Origin: Actinacidiphila sp965342175
Lineage (GTDB): Bacteria > Actinomycetota > Actinomycetes > Streptomycetales > Streptomycetaceae
Direction of reading: 5' to 3'
Assembly: GCF_965342175.1 (NCBI RefSeq)
Contig: NZ_CBDRBL010000001.1
Coordinates: forward strand, 124,001-188,000
DNA length: 64,000 nt
This document shows, piece by piece, positions 15,235-23,717 of this stretch (positions are counted from its first letter, which is position 1; every line of letters begins with the position of its first letter). The translations under genes were made by a program, and so were the position numbers. The notes under the pieces were generated by a model. The model was not told the origin of the DNA. It did not search any database and saw nothing but the letters and a program-made list of their open reading frames with translations.

Positions 15235-16929
15235 TCAGCCGCCCTGCTTCCTGAGGTCCCCTTCCGGTCGGCCGGCCAGGGGGTCGCCCGAGCGGTAGTG
15301 CAGCGAGCCGTCCGCGGTGAGGGTGAACCGCTCGTCGGACGAACCGTCGGAGCAGATCCCGGGGTGCGGGTTGGCGGCGCCGCTGGTGTCGAGCACGATG
15401 CTCTTCTCCGTGGCCTCGACGAGCTTCCAGTCGCCGCTGCAGTCGTAGGTCTCGCCGAGCAGGTCCAGCACGCTCCTGTCGCGGCCGACGACCGCCCCGA
15501 CCCTGCCCTCGCGCAGGGTGATCTGCATCGTCCCCGGCACTCCGCCGGTGGTGACGGTGTCGCCCTTCCAGGTGCCGGCGAAGGACTTCGGGAGTGCGTC
15601 CAGGCGCGCTGCGGAGGCCGGCGGCGAGGACGGCGGCGGGGCCGGCGACGTGGGCGAGGACGCCGCCGTCCTGCCCCGGCCCGCGCTTGCCGACGGGGTG
15701 GGCTCGCCGCCCCTGGCCTGGTTCGCGCCGTCGAGGAGCCCCGGCAGCACGAGGGACAGGGCCACGGCGGCCGCCGCCGCGATCCCCGCCCCCGCCAGCA
15801 CGGCGGCGCGTCCGCGCCGGCGGCCCGCCGCGGGGGCGGGCGGCGGCGTCGCGGGGAACGGCGGTGCGTCCTGGGGCCCGGTCGGCCCGGGCGGCGGGCC
15901 GAACGCCCCGTACGAGGGGTGCCCGCCGTACGACCCGTACGCGCCGTGACCCGCGCCCGATCCCCCGGCGGTCTGACCGGCGGTCGCGCCGGCGGGACCG
16001 GGGGCCGGACCCGGCGGTCCCGGGTGCGGGGAGGGTTCGAGGTCGAGCAGTTCGACGGCCTGCCGCCCCAGCCGCTCCGTCAGCGGGGGCGGCAGCCAGC
16101 CGGCCCGCACCAGCGAGGCGGCGTCGCCACCGGGCGCCAGGAGTTCGGTGAGCCGGCGGGGCGTCGGTCGCTTGGCGGGGTCCTTGGCCAGGCAGGACCG
16201 TGTCAGCGAACGCAACTCGTCCGGCACCGCGCCGAGTTCCGGCTCCTCGTGGGCGACCTTGTAGAGCAGGACGGCCGCGCTGTCCCCGGAGAAGGGGCCG
16301 CTGCCGGTCGCGGCGAAGGCCAGCACCGCGCCGAGGGCGAAGACGTCGGCGGCCGGACCGGTGGGCCCGCCGGTGACCTGCTCGGGCGCCATGTAGCCGG
16401 GTGAGCCGACGACCGCGCCCTTGCTGGTCAGGGCGGCCGTGGCGTCCATGGCACGGGCGATGCCGAAGTCGATCAGCACGGGACCGTCCAGCGAGAGCAG
16501 CACATTGGACGGCTTGATGTCGCGGTGCACCAGCCCGCGTCCGTGGACGGCCTCCAGCGCCTCGGCCAGTCCCGCGCCCAGCGCGCGCAGTCCCCGCGGC
16601 GGCAGCGGCCCGAAGGCCGGGACGGCCTCGGACAGCGCGGGGCCGGCGACATAACGGGTGGCCACCCATGGCACCGGCGAGTCGGTGTCCGCGTCCAGCA
16701 CCGGCGCGCTCCACGCGCCGTCGACCCGGCGCGCCGCGTCGACCTCGCGCTGGAACCGGGTGCGGAACTCCGGGTCGTCCGCGAGCTCCGAGCGCACCAC
16801 CTTCACCGCCACCGTCCGGCCGCCGGGGCTGCGCCCCAGGTAGACCCGGCCCATCCCGCCGGCGCCCAGCCGGCCGAGCAGGCGGTAAGGACCGATCGCC
16901 GGAGGGTCGTTCGCTTGCAGGGGCTGCAT
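15235..16929 (-). CDS. Transmembrane serine/threonine protein kinase
   Basis: Hanks-type kinase of 564 residues. The P-loop LGAGGMGRVYLG begins near residue 21, the ATP-binding Lys is K43 (VAVKVV), the catalytic loop is HRDIKPSNV and the Mg motif is LIDFGIAR; GSPGYMAPEQ is the activation segment. A Pro/Gly-rich juxtamembrane linker leads to one membrane helix (AAVLAGAGIAAAAAVALSLV). The roughly 170-residue extracytoplasmic domain contains a beta-rich block (FAGTWKGDTVTTGG ... DGSLHYRSGD) that could be a sensor. It is upstream of mqnC in the same orientation, but a functional link is only a guess. Confidence 0.93.
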   Translation of the reverse strand: MQPLQANDPPAIGPYRLLGRLGAGGMGRVYLGRSPGGRTVAVKVVRSELADDPEFRTRFQREVDAARRVDGAWSAPVLDADTDSPVPWVATRYVAGPALSEAVPAFGPLPPRGLRALGAGLAEALEAVHGRGLVHRDIKPSNVLLSLDGPVLIDFGIARAMDATAALTSKGAVVGSPGYMAPEQVTGGPTGPAADVFALGAVLAFAATGSGPFSGDSAAVLLYKVAHEEPELGAVPDELRSLTRSCLAKDPAKRPTPRRLTELLAPGGDAASLVRAGWLPPPLTERLGRQAVELLDLEPSPHPGPPGPAPGPAGATAGQTAGGSGAGHGAYGSYGGHPSYGAFGPPPGPTGPQDAPPFPATPPPAPAAGRRRGRAAVLAGAGIAAAAAVALSLVLPGLLDGANQARGGEPTPSASAGRGRTAASSPTSPAPPPSSPPASAARLDALPKSFAGTWKGDTVTTGGVPGTMQITLREGRVGAVVGRDRSVLDLLGETYDCSGDWKLVEATEKSIVLDTSGAANPHPGICSDGSSDERFTLTADGSLHYRSGDPLAGRPEGDLRKQGG

Positions 16930-17101
16930 CTGCGCGCCTCTCGCCGGTGCGGAAGGTCAGGGGAGTCGTACCCCTGGCCGCCGTGCTCACGCCATCCGCC
17001 GCGGCCGAGTGCTCCGGCGGCAGGCGCCGCCGCGGACGGGGCCGCGCCGATCGTCCCGTTGTCGGGGAAAGGGGCCGGGGCAACGGGGGGCCGGGGCAGC
17101 G

Positions 17102-17128
17102 GGGCCGGCGGCGGGGTGCCGCCGGCCC
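17102..17128 (-). terminator. Hairpin downstream of mqnA
   Basis: A perfect 11-bp stem (arms 17102-17112 and 17118-17128, loop GGGGT) lies 6 bases beyond the mqnA stop in minus-strand direction. It has no T tract, but position and strength suit a Streptomyces terminator. Confidence 0.65.
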
Positions 17129-17134
17129 GTGGGA

Positions 17135-18007
17135 TCAGCCCTCGGCGCCCAGCAGTTCGACGCGCGCCTGCTCGGGGAAGCCCACCCGGCGGGCGAACTC
17201 GGCGATGCCCGTGAGCTGCTCGGCTCCGAGCGAGAAGTCCAGGGTGGTGAAGTAGCGCTGCAGGGTGCGGGCGTCGAAGGCCTCCCACCGGGCGGCCTGC
17301 TCGGCGACCTTCTCCACCTCCTCCATGCTCAGGTCGCGGGAGGAGAGGAAGGCCCGGTGCACCTCGTGCACGACCTCGGGGCGGGACTCCAGGAAGTCGC
17401 GGCGGGCGGCCCAGACGGCGAAGACGAAGGGCAGTCCCGTCCACTCCTTCCACATCAGCCCGAGGTCGTGGACCTCCAGGCCGAGCCGCGGCGCGTCGTG
17501 CAGCGAGGCGCGCAGCGCCGCGTCCCCGATCAGGACGGCGGCCTCGGCCTCCTGCATCATCAGCGAGAGGTCGGGCGGGCAGGTGTAGTAGTCGGGCTCC
17601 ACCCCGTACTGCTCGGCGAGCAGCAGCTGGGCCAGCCGGACCGACGTGCGGCTGGTGGAGCCGAGGGCGACCCGGGCGCCGTCCAGCGCGGTCAGGGGGA
17701 CCTGGCTCACGATCACGCAGGACATCACCGGGCCGTCGCAGCCGACGGCGATGTCCGGGAGCGCGATCAACTCCTCGGCGTGCCGGAGGTACTCCATGAG
17801 GGTGATGGGGCCGACGTCGAGGGCCCCGGAGACGAGCTGGGCGCTGAGCTTCTCAGGCGTGTCCTTGGTCAGCTCCAGGTCGAGCAGGGCACCCGTTCGG
17901 GCGAGCCCCCAGTAAAGAGGCACGCAGTTCAGGAACTGGATGTGCCCGACGCGGGGCCGGGCCCGGCGCACACCACCGGCGGAGGGAAGAGGCGCAGATG
18001 TGTCCAC
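17135..18007 (-). CDS. mqnA: Chorismate dehydratase
   Basis: First committed enzyme of the futalosine pathway, converting chorismate to 3-enolpyruvyl-benzoate. The 290-residue product has the MqnA fold of periplasmic-binding-protein type, with VGHIQFLNCVPLYWGL near residue 20, GSTSRTSVRLAQLLL (substrate pocket) and CPPDLSLMMQEAEAAVLIGDAA. The start is the GTG at 18007; the conserved part begins at about residue 18, so a slightly later start is possible. Followed by a hairpin. Confidence 0.95.
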   Translation of the reverse strand: MDTSAPLPSAGGVRRARPRVGHIQFLNCVPLYWGLARTGALLDLELTKDTPEKLSAQLVSGALDVGPITLMEYLRHAEELIALPDIAVGCDGPVMSCVIVSQVPLTALDGARVALGSTSRTSVRLAQLLLAEQYGVEPDYYTCPPDLSLMMQEAEAAVLIGDAALRASLHDAPRLGLEVHDLGLMWKEWTGLPFVFAVWAARRDFLESRPEVVHEVHRAFLSSRDLSMEEVEKVAEQAARWEAFDARTLQRYFTTLDFSLGAEQLTGIAEFARRVGFPEQARVELLGAEG

Positions 18008-18311
18008 ATCAGGAGGCTAGACCCCCGCCTTCGGGATCCTCCGGCGGGTCCCGCGTAGCGCGCCGGAGCCGTCGTGGGCGGGACCCGGCGAGCGCCGAAC
18101 CGGCCCGTTGCGCGGCACGGGTGAATTCCGATCTTGCACTCTTCCCCGCCGCAGATGCTCCGTGCTACTGTCGTCGCAAGTTGCAGTTTGGTTTCCCTTG
18201 CAGTACAGAGCCTGCGGAGCATGTGACCGCGGGCTTTTGTAGTTTTCAGACTTCTTGCAGTGAGCAGGGCAGGTTCTGGAGCAGGGCAACCCTTTGGCCC
18301 AAGGAGGGCTT
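18008..18311 (+). promoter_or_regulatory. Upstream region and 5' leader of the cold-shock gene
   Basis: This 304-base stretch separates mqnA (minus) from the cold-shock gene (plus) and has no gene. From about 18130 it is AT-richer. It contains three direct copies of TTGCAGT (18181-18187, 18198-18204, 18255-18261) and a strong ribosome binding site AAGGAGGG just before the ATG. A long structured leader is typical of bacterial cold-shock genes. I could not place a convincing -35/-10 pair; TACTGT at 18166-18171 is a possible -10. Confidence 0.5.
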
Positions 18312-18515
18312 ATGGCTACCGGAACCGTCAAGTGGTTCAACGCCGAAAAGGGCTTCGGCTTCATCGCCCAGGACGGCGGCGGCCCCGATGTCTTCGTCCA
18401 CTACTCCGCGATCAACGCCTCCGGCTTCCGTTCGCTGGAGGAGAACCAGCAGGTGACCTTCGACGTCACGCAGGGTCCGAAGGGCCCGCAGGCGGAGAAC
18501 GTCACCCCCGCCTGA
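18312..18515 (+). CDS. Cold-shock protein (CspA family)
   Basis: RNA/ssDNA-binding single-domain protein of 67 residues. RNP1 (KGFGFI, near residue 14) and RNP2 (VFVHYSAI, near residue 27) are both intact, and it ends in PQAENVTPA like other Streptomyces Csps. The ATG at 18312 follows AAGGAGGG at normal spacing; the frame is open six codons further up without support. Confidence 0.96.
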   Translation: MATGTVKWFNAEKGFGFIAQDGGGPDVFVHYSAINASGFRSLEENQQVTFDVTQGPKGPQAENVTPA

Positions 18516-18834
18516 TCGCGGACCGACGAGCAGTAACCGACGAGTAGTACCCAAGGAGCCCCGCACCCCGTGCGGGGCTCCTGCCTTTCCGGCCGCTCCC
18601 GGCCTCTGCCGGCCTCCTCCGGCGCCTCTTCGGGGGCCGGGGGCCAACGCGCGTCCTCGCCTTCTGGCTTCGCCTTCGAGCGCGTGAGCGCGTGTGGGCC
18701 GCGGCGGTCCGTCGCACCCCGGCCGGCCGGTGGGCGCGGACGAGACGTAGGGGCCCCGCACCGTGCGCACCCCGTGCGCCGTCGCCGCCCCCGTACGTCC
18801 CCTCCGCGGAGCGGTGATGCCCTGGCCGCCGTGC
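18516..18834. other. Intergenic region downstream of the cold-shock gene
   Basis: Apart from the terminator at 18554-18582 I see nothing here. The sequence is GC-rich, and open frames on either strand are arginine- and proline-rich shadows without start signals. Confidence 0.6.
18554..18582 (+). terminator. Terminator of the cold-shock gene
   Basis: A perfect 13-bp stem (18554-18566 with 18570-18582, loop CCC) is followed by GCCTTTCC. It lies 38 bases after the stop codon. Confidence 0.85.
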
Positions 18835-20022
18835 CTACAGGGCCGGGAGGTCCGTCTCGGCGGCGGCCGCGACGGACAGCAGATCGGCCTCCCGGTGCCG
18901 CCGCGCCACAAGGTGCAGCCCCACGGGTTCCCCGCGCGCGGTCCGTCCCGCGGGAAGGCTGATCGCGGGATGGCCGCTGATGTTGAAGGCCCAGGTCAGC
19001 GCGACGCTCATGGTGTCACCGGGGCCCTGGTGCCCATGGGGCGGGTTCGGAGTGGTCGGGGTCGCGATCAGGTCGACGACGGCGAACACCCGGGCGAGTT
19101 CGCGTTCCAGCTCTGCCTTGCGCCCTGCCGCGCCGTCCGGACCCCCGCCGCCGTGCCCGCGCAGCGCCGCCCAGCACGGGGCCGGATCGGGCAACCGGAC
19201 GGCGAGATCGTCGAAGATGAGGGCCCCCGTACGGATGAGGGCGTCGAGTCGTGACCGGGCCACGGCGCCGATCCGGTCGACGGTGTCGGCGAAACCGAGC
19301 GTCGCCGACCACGTCACGCGCAGGGGACGCTCGGGGGGAGCAGGCCGGGGCTGTGTCCCGGGGCCGGTGAGGGCGTCCAGATAGAGGGCGGCGTCGGCGG
19401 CGGTGCGGGCGAGGGGCCCGGCGATGTTCAGTCCGGCCCTGTCCCGGGCAGGCACCAGTCCGTTGGTGGGCTTCAGCCCGATCACCGAGCACCAGGCGGC
19501 AGGGATGCGGACGGACCCCGCGCCGTCGCTGCCGGTGGCCAGCGGCACCAGACGGGCGGCCACCGCGGCGGCCGAGCCGGCCGAGGACCCGCCCGGGCTC
19601 CAGCGGGGGTCGTGCGGATTGAGCGTGGGGCCGCGGTCGGTGGCTCCCCAGGTCCGCCAGCCGGTGCCGCGCCCCGGGGTGGACGTCGCTCCCACCGGGA
19701 CGCAGCCCGCCCTCGCCAGACGGCGGGTCTGGAAGGCGGTGACGGACTCGGTGGCCTTGACCGCGAGGGGCACGCCGGCCAGCGGCAGCCACTCGCCCGC
19801 GCGAACGCGGCGGTCGATCTCGGCGGCCCGCGCCGCGGCCGCCTCCGGCCAGACCTCGGTGTAGGCCCGCAGCGTGTCGTGGCGGGCGACGCGGTCCAGC
19901 GCCTCCGCGACGGCCTCCCGTGCCGGCAGGGCGCCCGACCGGACCGCGGCGGCGATCTCGTACGCGGTCATGCGGGCCGTGGAGCCGGGAGCCGCTCGAG
20001 GGGTCCAGGGCGGGGTGGTCAC
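18835..20022 (-). CDS. Amidase signature family protein
   Basis: Predicted amide-bond hydrolase of 395 residues. The Ser-cisSer-Lys triad is visible: K89 in LAVKATESV, the serines of GGSSAGSAAAVA (about 144-151), and S170 in GSDGAGSVRIP. It is shorter than typical amidases (450-500 residues), mainly in the second half, yet keeps AFNISGHPAISLPAG near the C terminus. Not part of a GatCAB set: no gatB or gatC is nearby. Substrate unknown. Confidence 0.85.
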   Translation of the reverse strand: MTTPPWTPRAAPGSTARMTAYEIAAAVRSGALPAREAVAEALDRVARHDTLRAYTEVWPEAAAARAAEIDRRVRAGEWLPLAGVPLAVKATESVTAFQTRRLARAGCVPVGATSTPGRGTGWRTWGATDRGPTLNPHDPRWSPGGSSAGSAAAVAARLVPLATGSDGAGSVRIPAAWCSVIGLKPTNGLVPARDRAGLNIAGPLARTAADAALYLDALTGPGTQPRPAPPERPLRVTWSATLGFADTVDRIGAVARSRLDALIRTGALIFDDLAVRLPDPAPCWAALRGHGGGGPDGAAGRKAELERELARVFAVVDLIATPTTPNPPHGHQGPGDTMSVALTWAFNISGHPAISLPAGRTARGEPVGLHLVARRHREADLLSVAAAAETDLPAL

Positions 20023-20091
20023 CGGGGTGGTCCCTTCCGCCGCGTCCGGTCCGGCGGGCGGGCGGCGCGACCGGCGCCCGCCCGGGGTGGG

Positions 20092-20391
20092 TCAGCCGTT
20101 CTGCGCCGCCGCGCGGGAGGCGTCGTCCGCCTCGTCCTCCTGGGCGGCGCTGGCGGCGAGGTTCGCCTTGGTCCGCTCCACGCGCGAGGCGACCTGTACG
20201 GAGGCCTGCTCGCGCACCCCGCGCAGCACGACGAAGCTGAGCGGCGCGCTGACCACGAGCGCGAGCAGCATCACCCACAGGAGGTTGGAGTCGCCGAGGC
20301 CGGCGGGCAGCACACGGACGTAGACCAGGCCCCAGATCACCAGGAAGCAGGCCGCGAAGAGACCGAGACGCATCAGGGAGTAGCGCAGCAT
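20092..20391 (-). CDS. DUF4229 domain-containing membrane protein
   Basis: Small membrane protein with two predicted helices: YSLMRLGLFAACFLVIWGLV and a second near LLWVMLLALVVSAPLSFVVL. A charged Ala/Glu-rich cytoplasmic tail follows. The ATG at 20391, with GGAAG upstream, gives 99 residues and starts at the conserved MLRYSLMRLG. A GTG at 20424 would add 11 residues. Function unknown. Confidence 0.75.
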   Translation of the reverse strand: MLRYSLMRLGLFAACFLVIWGLVYVRVLPAGLGDSNLLWVMLLALVVSAPLSFVVLRGVREQASVQVASRVERTKANLAASAAQEDEADDASRAAAQNG

Positions 20392-20498
20392 GGGGCTCGG
20401 CTTCCAGCTCACGGTCGTTGCCACTTCCTTCGTTTCGCTCGCCGGCCCGCGGGTCGTACCGGACACACCTCCATCAGTGAAGCACGGGCCTGCTGCGG

Positions 20499-21017
20499 TC
20501 AGGTCAGCGGGAGCCACATCGTGATGTCGTCGCGGTCGTCACCCGGGGCGACGCGTATCGCCGCCGGGACGCGCCCGACCTCCTTGTAGCCGGCCGAGGC
20601 GTAGAAGCGCTCCAGCCCCATGCCGCCGCGGCAGGTGAGCTTCAGCCCCTCCAGACCGAGGTCGCGGCCCGTCCGCTCCGCCGCCCGCATCAGCTCCGCG
20701 CCGTGGCCGCGGCCCTGCAGGGAGGGGTCGATCATCACGGTGTACAGCCAGGCCCAGTGCCGCATCAGGCGGTGGGTGTTGAAGGTGAGGAACGCCGTGG
20801 CGGCGAGCCGGTCGCCGGCGAACCCGGCGACCATGTGCGCCCTGCCCTCGGACAGCGCCGCGCAGCGCCGTTCGGCTTCGGGGGCGACGTCGCCCCGGCC
20901 CACGGGCGCGACGAAGCCGACGGCGCCGCCCGCGTTGGTGACGTCGGTCCACAGGGAGACGAGCTGGTCCCGCAGACCGGGGGTGAGCTCGGGGTCGAGG
21001 GTGAAGCGCAGTGCCAT
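20499..21017 (-). CDS. GNAT family N-acetyltransferase
   Basis: Acetyl-CoA-dependent transferase of 172 residues. Motif A is clear: MIDPSLQGRGHGAELMRAAE near residues 95-115, the Q/RxxGxG/A acetyl-CoA loop being QGRGHG. The C-terminal GLERFYASAGYKEVGRVP is the usual motif B. The ATG at 21017 is preferred over the GTG at 21023, which would sit on top of the AGGG site. Substrate unknown. Confidence 0.88.
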   Translation of the reverse strand: MALRFTLDPELTPGLRDQLVSLWTDVTNAGGAVGFVAPVGRGDVAPEAERRCAALSEGRAHMVAGFAGDRLAATAFLTFNTHRLMRHWAWLYTVMIDPSLQGRGHGAELMRAAERTGRDLGLEGLKLTCRGGMGLERFYASAGYKEVGRVPAAIRVAPGDDRDDITMWLPLT

Positions 21018-21185
21018 GCGCACACCCTAGGCACCCGGGCTGACGTGGCATGACGGGCGTCCGGCCGCGGCGGGACGCCGGGGTGAAGGCGAGGCTTCGG
21101 CGCCGGGATGGCGACGGGGCGCGCCGTCATGTGACGGCGCGCCTCCGCTGCCCGCACGAGCCGGCACCCGGTCGCGCGGCAGGTC

Positions 21186-22349
21186 TCACACCCGCATCGG
21201 CTGCGGAGACTCGCGGCGGGCCGCGTCGGGCCCCGGGTACTCGCGGATGATCTCGTACCGGGTGTTGCGCTCGACCGGACGGAAGCCCGCGTCCCGGATG
21301 AGCTCCAGCAGGTCGTCGCGGGTGAGCTTGTTGGGCGTCCCGTAGTTGTCGGCATCGTGCGTGATCTTGTACTCGACGACCGAGCCGTCCATGTCGTCCG
21401 CGCCGTGCTGCAGCGCGAGCTGGGCGGTCTGCACGCCGTGCATGACCCAGAAGACCTTCACGTGCGGCACGTTGTCGAACAGCAGCCGGGAGACCGCGAA
21501 GGTCTTCAGCGCCTCGGCGCCGGTGGCCATCGTGGTCCGCGCCTGCAGGGTGTTGCGGACCTTGCCGTCCTTCAGGTCGACGAAGTCGTGCTGGTAGCGC
21601 AGCGGGATGAAGACCTGGAAGCCGCCGGTCTCGTCCTGCAGCTCACGCAGCCTCAGCACGTGGTCCACCCGGTGCCGGGGCTCCTCGATGTGCCCGTACA
21701 GCATGGTGCACGGGGTCTTGAGGCCCTTCTCGTGCGCCAGGCGGTGGATGCGCGACCAGTCCTCCCAGTGGGTGCGGTGGTCGACGATGTGCTGCCGCAC
21801 CTCCCAGTCGAAGATCTCGGCGCCGCCGCCGGTCAGCGACTCGAGGCCGGCCTCGATGAGCTCGTCCAGGATCTCGCTCGCGCTCATCCCGGAGATCGTC
21901 TCGAAGTGGTGGATCTCGGTGGCGGTGAAGGCCTTCAGCGAGACGTTCGGCAGCGCCTCCTTGAGCGCCTTCAGCGAGCGCGGGTAGTAGCGCCACGGCA
22001 GCGTCGGGTGCAGGCCGTTGACGATGTGGAGCTCGGTGAGGTTCTCCCCCTCCATCTCCTTCGCCAGCCGGACGGCCTCCTCGATGCGCATCGTGTACGC
22101 GTCCTTCTCCCCGGGCTTGCGCTGGAAGGAGCAGTACGCGCAGGAGGCGGTGCACACATTGGTCATGTTGAGGTGGCGGTTGACGTTGAAGTGGACGACG
22201 TCGCCGTTCTTCCGCGTCCGCACGTGGTGGGCGAGGCCGCCCAGCCAGGCCAGGTCGTCCGACTCGTAGAGGGCGATGCCGTCCTCGCGGGTCAGCCGCT
22301 CACCCGCGTAGACCTTCGCCTCCAGCTCGCGCTTGAGTCCCGCGTCCAT
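21186..22349 (-). CDS. mqnE: Aminofutalosine synthase
   Basis: Radical SAM enzyme joining 3-enolpyruvyl-benzoate with SAM-derived adenosine to give 6-amino-6-deoxyfutalosine, the second step of the pathway. The cluster motif CTASCAYC lies in NMTNVCTASCAYCSFQRKPG. Also present are LHIVNGLHPTLPWRYYPRSL and HGVQTAQLALQHGADDMDG. The ATG at 22349 (387 residues) is chosen for its GCGAGG site and because family members begin MDAGLKRELE; an ATG seven codons upstream is weaker. Confidence 0.96.
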   Translation of the reverse strand: MDAGLKRELEAKVYAGERLTREDGIALYESDDLAWLGGLAHHVRTRKNGDVVHFNVNRHLNMTNVCTASCAYCSFQRKPGEKDAYTMRIEEAVRLAKEMEGENLTELHIVNGLHPTLPWRYYPRSLKALKEALPNVSLKAFTATEIHHFETISGMSASEILDELIEAGLESLTGGGAEIFDWEVRQHIVDHRTHWEDWSRIHRLAHEKGLKTPCTMLYGHIEEPRHRVDHVLRLRELQDETGGFQVFIPLRYQHDFVDLKDGKVRNTLQARTTMATGAEALKTFAVSRLLFDNVPHVKVFWVMHGVQTAQLALQHGADDMDGSVVEYKITHDADNYGTPNKLTRDDLLELIRDAGFRPVERNTRYEIIREYPGPDAARRESPQPMRV

Positions 22350-22395
22350 CGCCTGCCTCGCCTTCACCATCCGGATCGTCCGTCCGACCTTACGC

Positions 22396-22851
22396 CTAGA
22401 CGTTCTCCGGGAGTTCCCCGACCCGGTTCTCCCACTTCGTCGAGAGCACGATCGTGGTACGGGTGCGCGCGACGCCCTTGGTTCCGGACAGCCGGCGGAT
22501 GGTGTGCTCCAGGGCGTCCACGTCGGGGACGCGCACCTTGAGCATGTACGAGTCGTCGCCGGCGATGAACCAGCAGTCCTCGATCTCGTTCAGGTCGCGC
22601 AGCCGGGTCGCCACGTCCTCGTGGTCGGCGGCGTCGCTGAGCTGCAGGCCGACCAGCGCGGTGACCCCGAGACCGAGGGCCGCCGGACGGATGGTGGCGC
22701 GGTAGCCGGTGATCACGCCGGCCTGCTCCAGCCGGTTGATCCGGTCGGTGACGCTCGGTCCGGACAGGCCCACCAGCCGGCCCAGCTCGGCGTACGAGGC
22801 CCGGCCGTTCTCACGGAGGGCCTGGATGAGCTGCCTGTCCACCGCGTCCAT
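22396..22851 (-). CDS. Lrp/AsnC family transcriptional regulator
   Basis: A 151-residue regulator. N-terminal HTH: DRQLIQALRENGRASYAELG then RLVGLSGPSVTDRINRLEQA. C-terminal RAM effector domain: GLQLSDAADHEDVATRLRDL and SYMLKVRVPDVDALEHTIRR. AAGGGG upstream supports the ATG at 22851 over one six codons earlier. It sits between mqnE and ubiX on the same strand, so it is a candidate regulator of the menaquinone genes, but amino-acid metabolism targets are equally possible. Confidence 0.9.
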   Translation of the reverse strand: MDAVDRQLIQALRENGRASYAELGRLVGLSGPSVTDRINRLEQAGVITGYRATIRPAALGLGVTALVGLQLSDAADHEDVATRLRDLNEIEDCWFIAGDDSYMLKVRVPDVDALEHTIRRLSGTKGVARTRTTIVLSTKWENRVGELPENV

Positions 22852-22910
22852 CAGACTGGACCCCTTCATTCACGCCGCAACTGCGCTGTCAGGACAAGAA
22901 TCTAAGGCAT

Positions 22911-23621
22911 TCACGCGGATGTGCCCTGCGCATCCGTCGCGGCCGCCCCGTCCGCCCCGGCCCCGGCGGCGCCCAGCTCGCCCTCCCAGCGGCGGTACAG
23001 CGTGTGCGGCACGTGGACGGCGTCCAGCACCCGCCCCGCGACGAAGTCGACCAGGTCCTGGATGTCCCGCGCCCCCGCGTAGAAGGCCGGCGAGGCCGGC
23101 AGCACCACGGCGCCGGCCTCGTCCAGCGCCACCAGGTGCCGCAGCGTCTGTCCGCCCAGCGGCGTCTCCCGTACGGCGACCACCAGCGGGCGGCGCTCCT
23201 TCAGCGTGACGCTCGCCACCCGCTGCAGCAGGTCCTTGGAGAGCCCGAGGGCGACGCCCGCCACGCAGGCCGTGCTCGCCGGGACGATCAGCATGCCCTT
23301 GACCGGGTAGGAGCCGGAGCTCGGGCCGGCCGCGAGGTCCCCGGCGGGCCAGTACCGCACCCGGGACAGATCCGTCTCGAACCGGTCCGGCGTGCCGTCC
23401 GCGCCGCGGGCCAGCCAGCGGGCCAGGTCCTCGCGCCAGTGCGCGTCCCGGAAGGGCCCCCCGGTCTCGTCCAGGACGGTGAGCCGGGCGGCCCGGCTGA
23501 CCACCAGGTCCACCGCCTCCCCGGCCTGCAGCAGCGCCCGCAGCACCGCCGCCGCGTACGGCGTCCCGGAGGCCCCGGAGACCCCGACCACCCAGGGTGT
23601 CCCGCGCTCGCTGTCGTCCAT
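22911..23621 (-). CDS. ubiX: UbiX family flavin prenyltransferase
   Basis: Makes prenylated FMN, the cofactor of UbiD-type decarboxylases. The 236-residue product shows GVSGASGTPYAAAVLRALL near residue 14, PASTACVAGVALGLSKDLLQ and LVVAVRETPL, all UbiX signatures, plus a short Ala/Gly-rich C-terminal tail. The frame continues far upstream through a neighbouring gene's antisense strand; the ATG at 23621 fits the family start. Its client here is very probably the UbiD-type decarboxylase at 27198-28649. Confidence 0.93.
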   Translation of the reverse strand: MDDSERGTPWVVGVSGASGTPYAAAVLRALLQAGEAVDLVVSRAARLTVLDETGGPFRDAHWREDLARWLARGADGTPDRFETDLSRVRYWPAGDLAAGPSSGSYPVKGMLIVPASTACVAGVALGLSKDLLQRVASVTLKERRPLVVAVRETPLGGQTLRHLVALDEAGAVVLPASPAFYAGARDIQDLVDFVAGRVLDAVHVPHTLYRRWEGELGAAGAGADGAAATDAQGTSA

Positions 23622-23717
23622 GCGGGCGAGCCTATCCGGCCGCCCGTACAACCTTCCGGCCTCCTCACGGGTCCTCCAACCGTTCCCGCACCGATCGAGG
23701 AGAACACCATCGACACC

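Noticed and set aside
18835..20022. Amidase as GatA of the tRNA amidotransferase
   Set aside because: It is too short, lacks gatB/gatC partners nearby, and the sequence is closer to general amidases.
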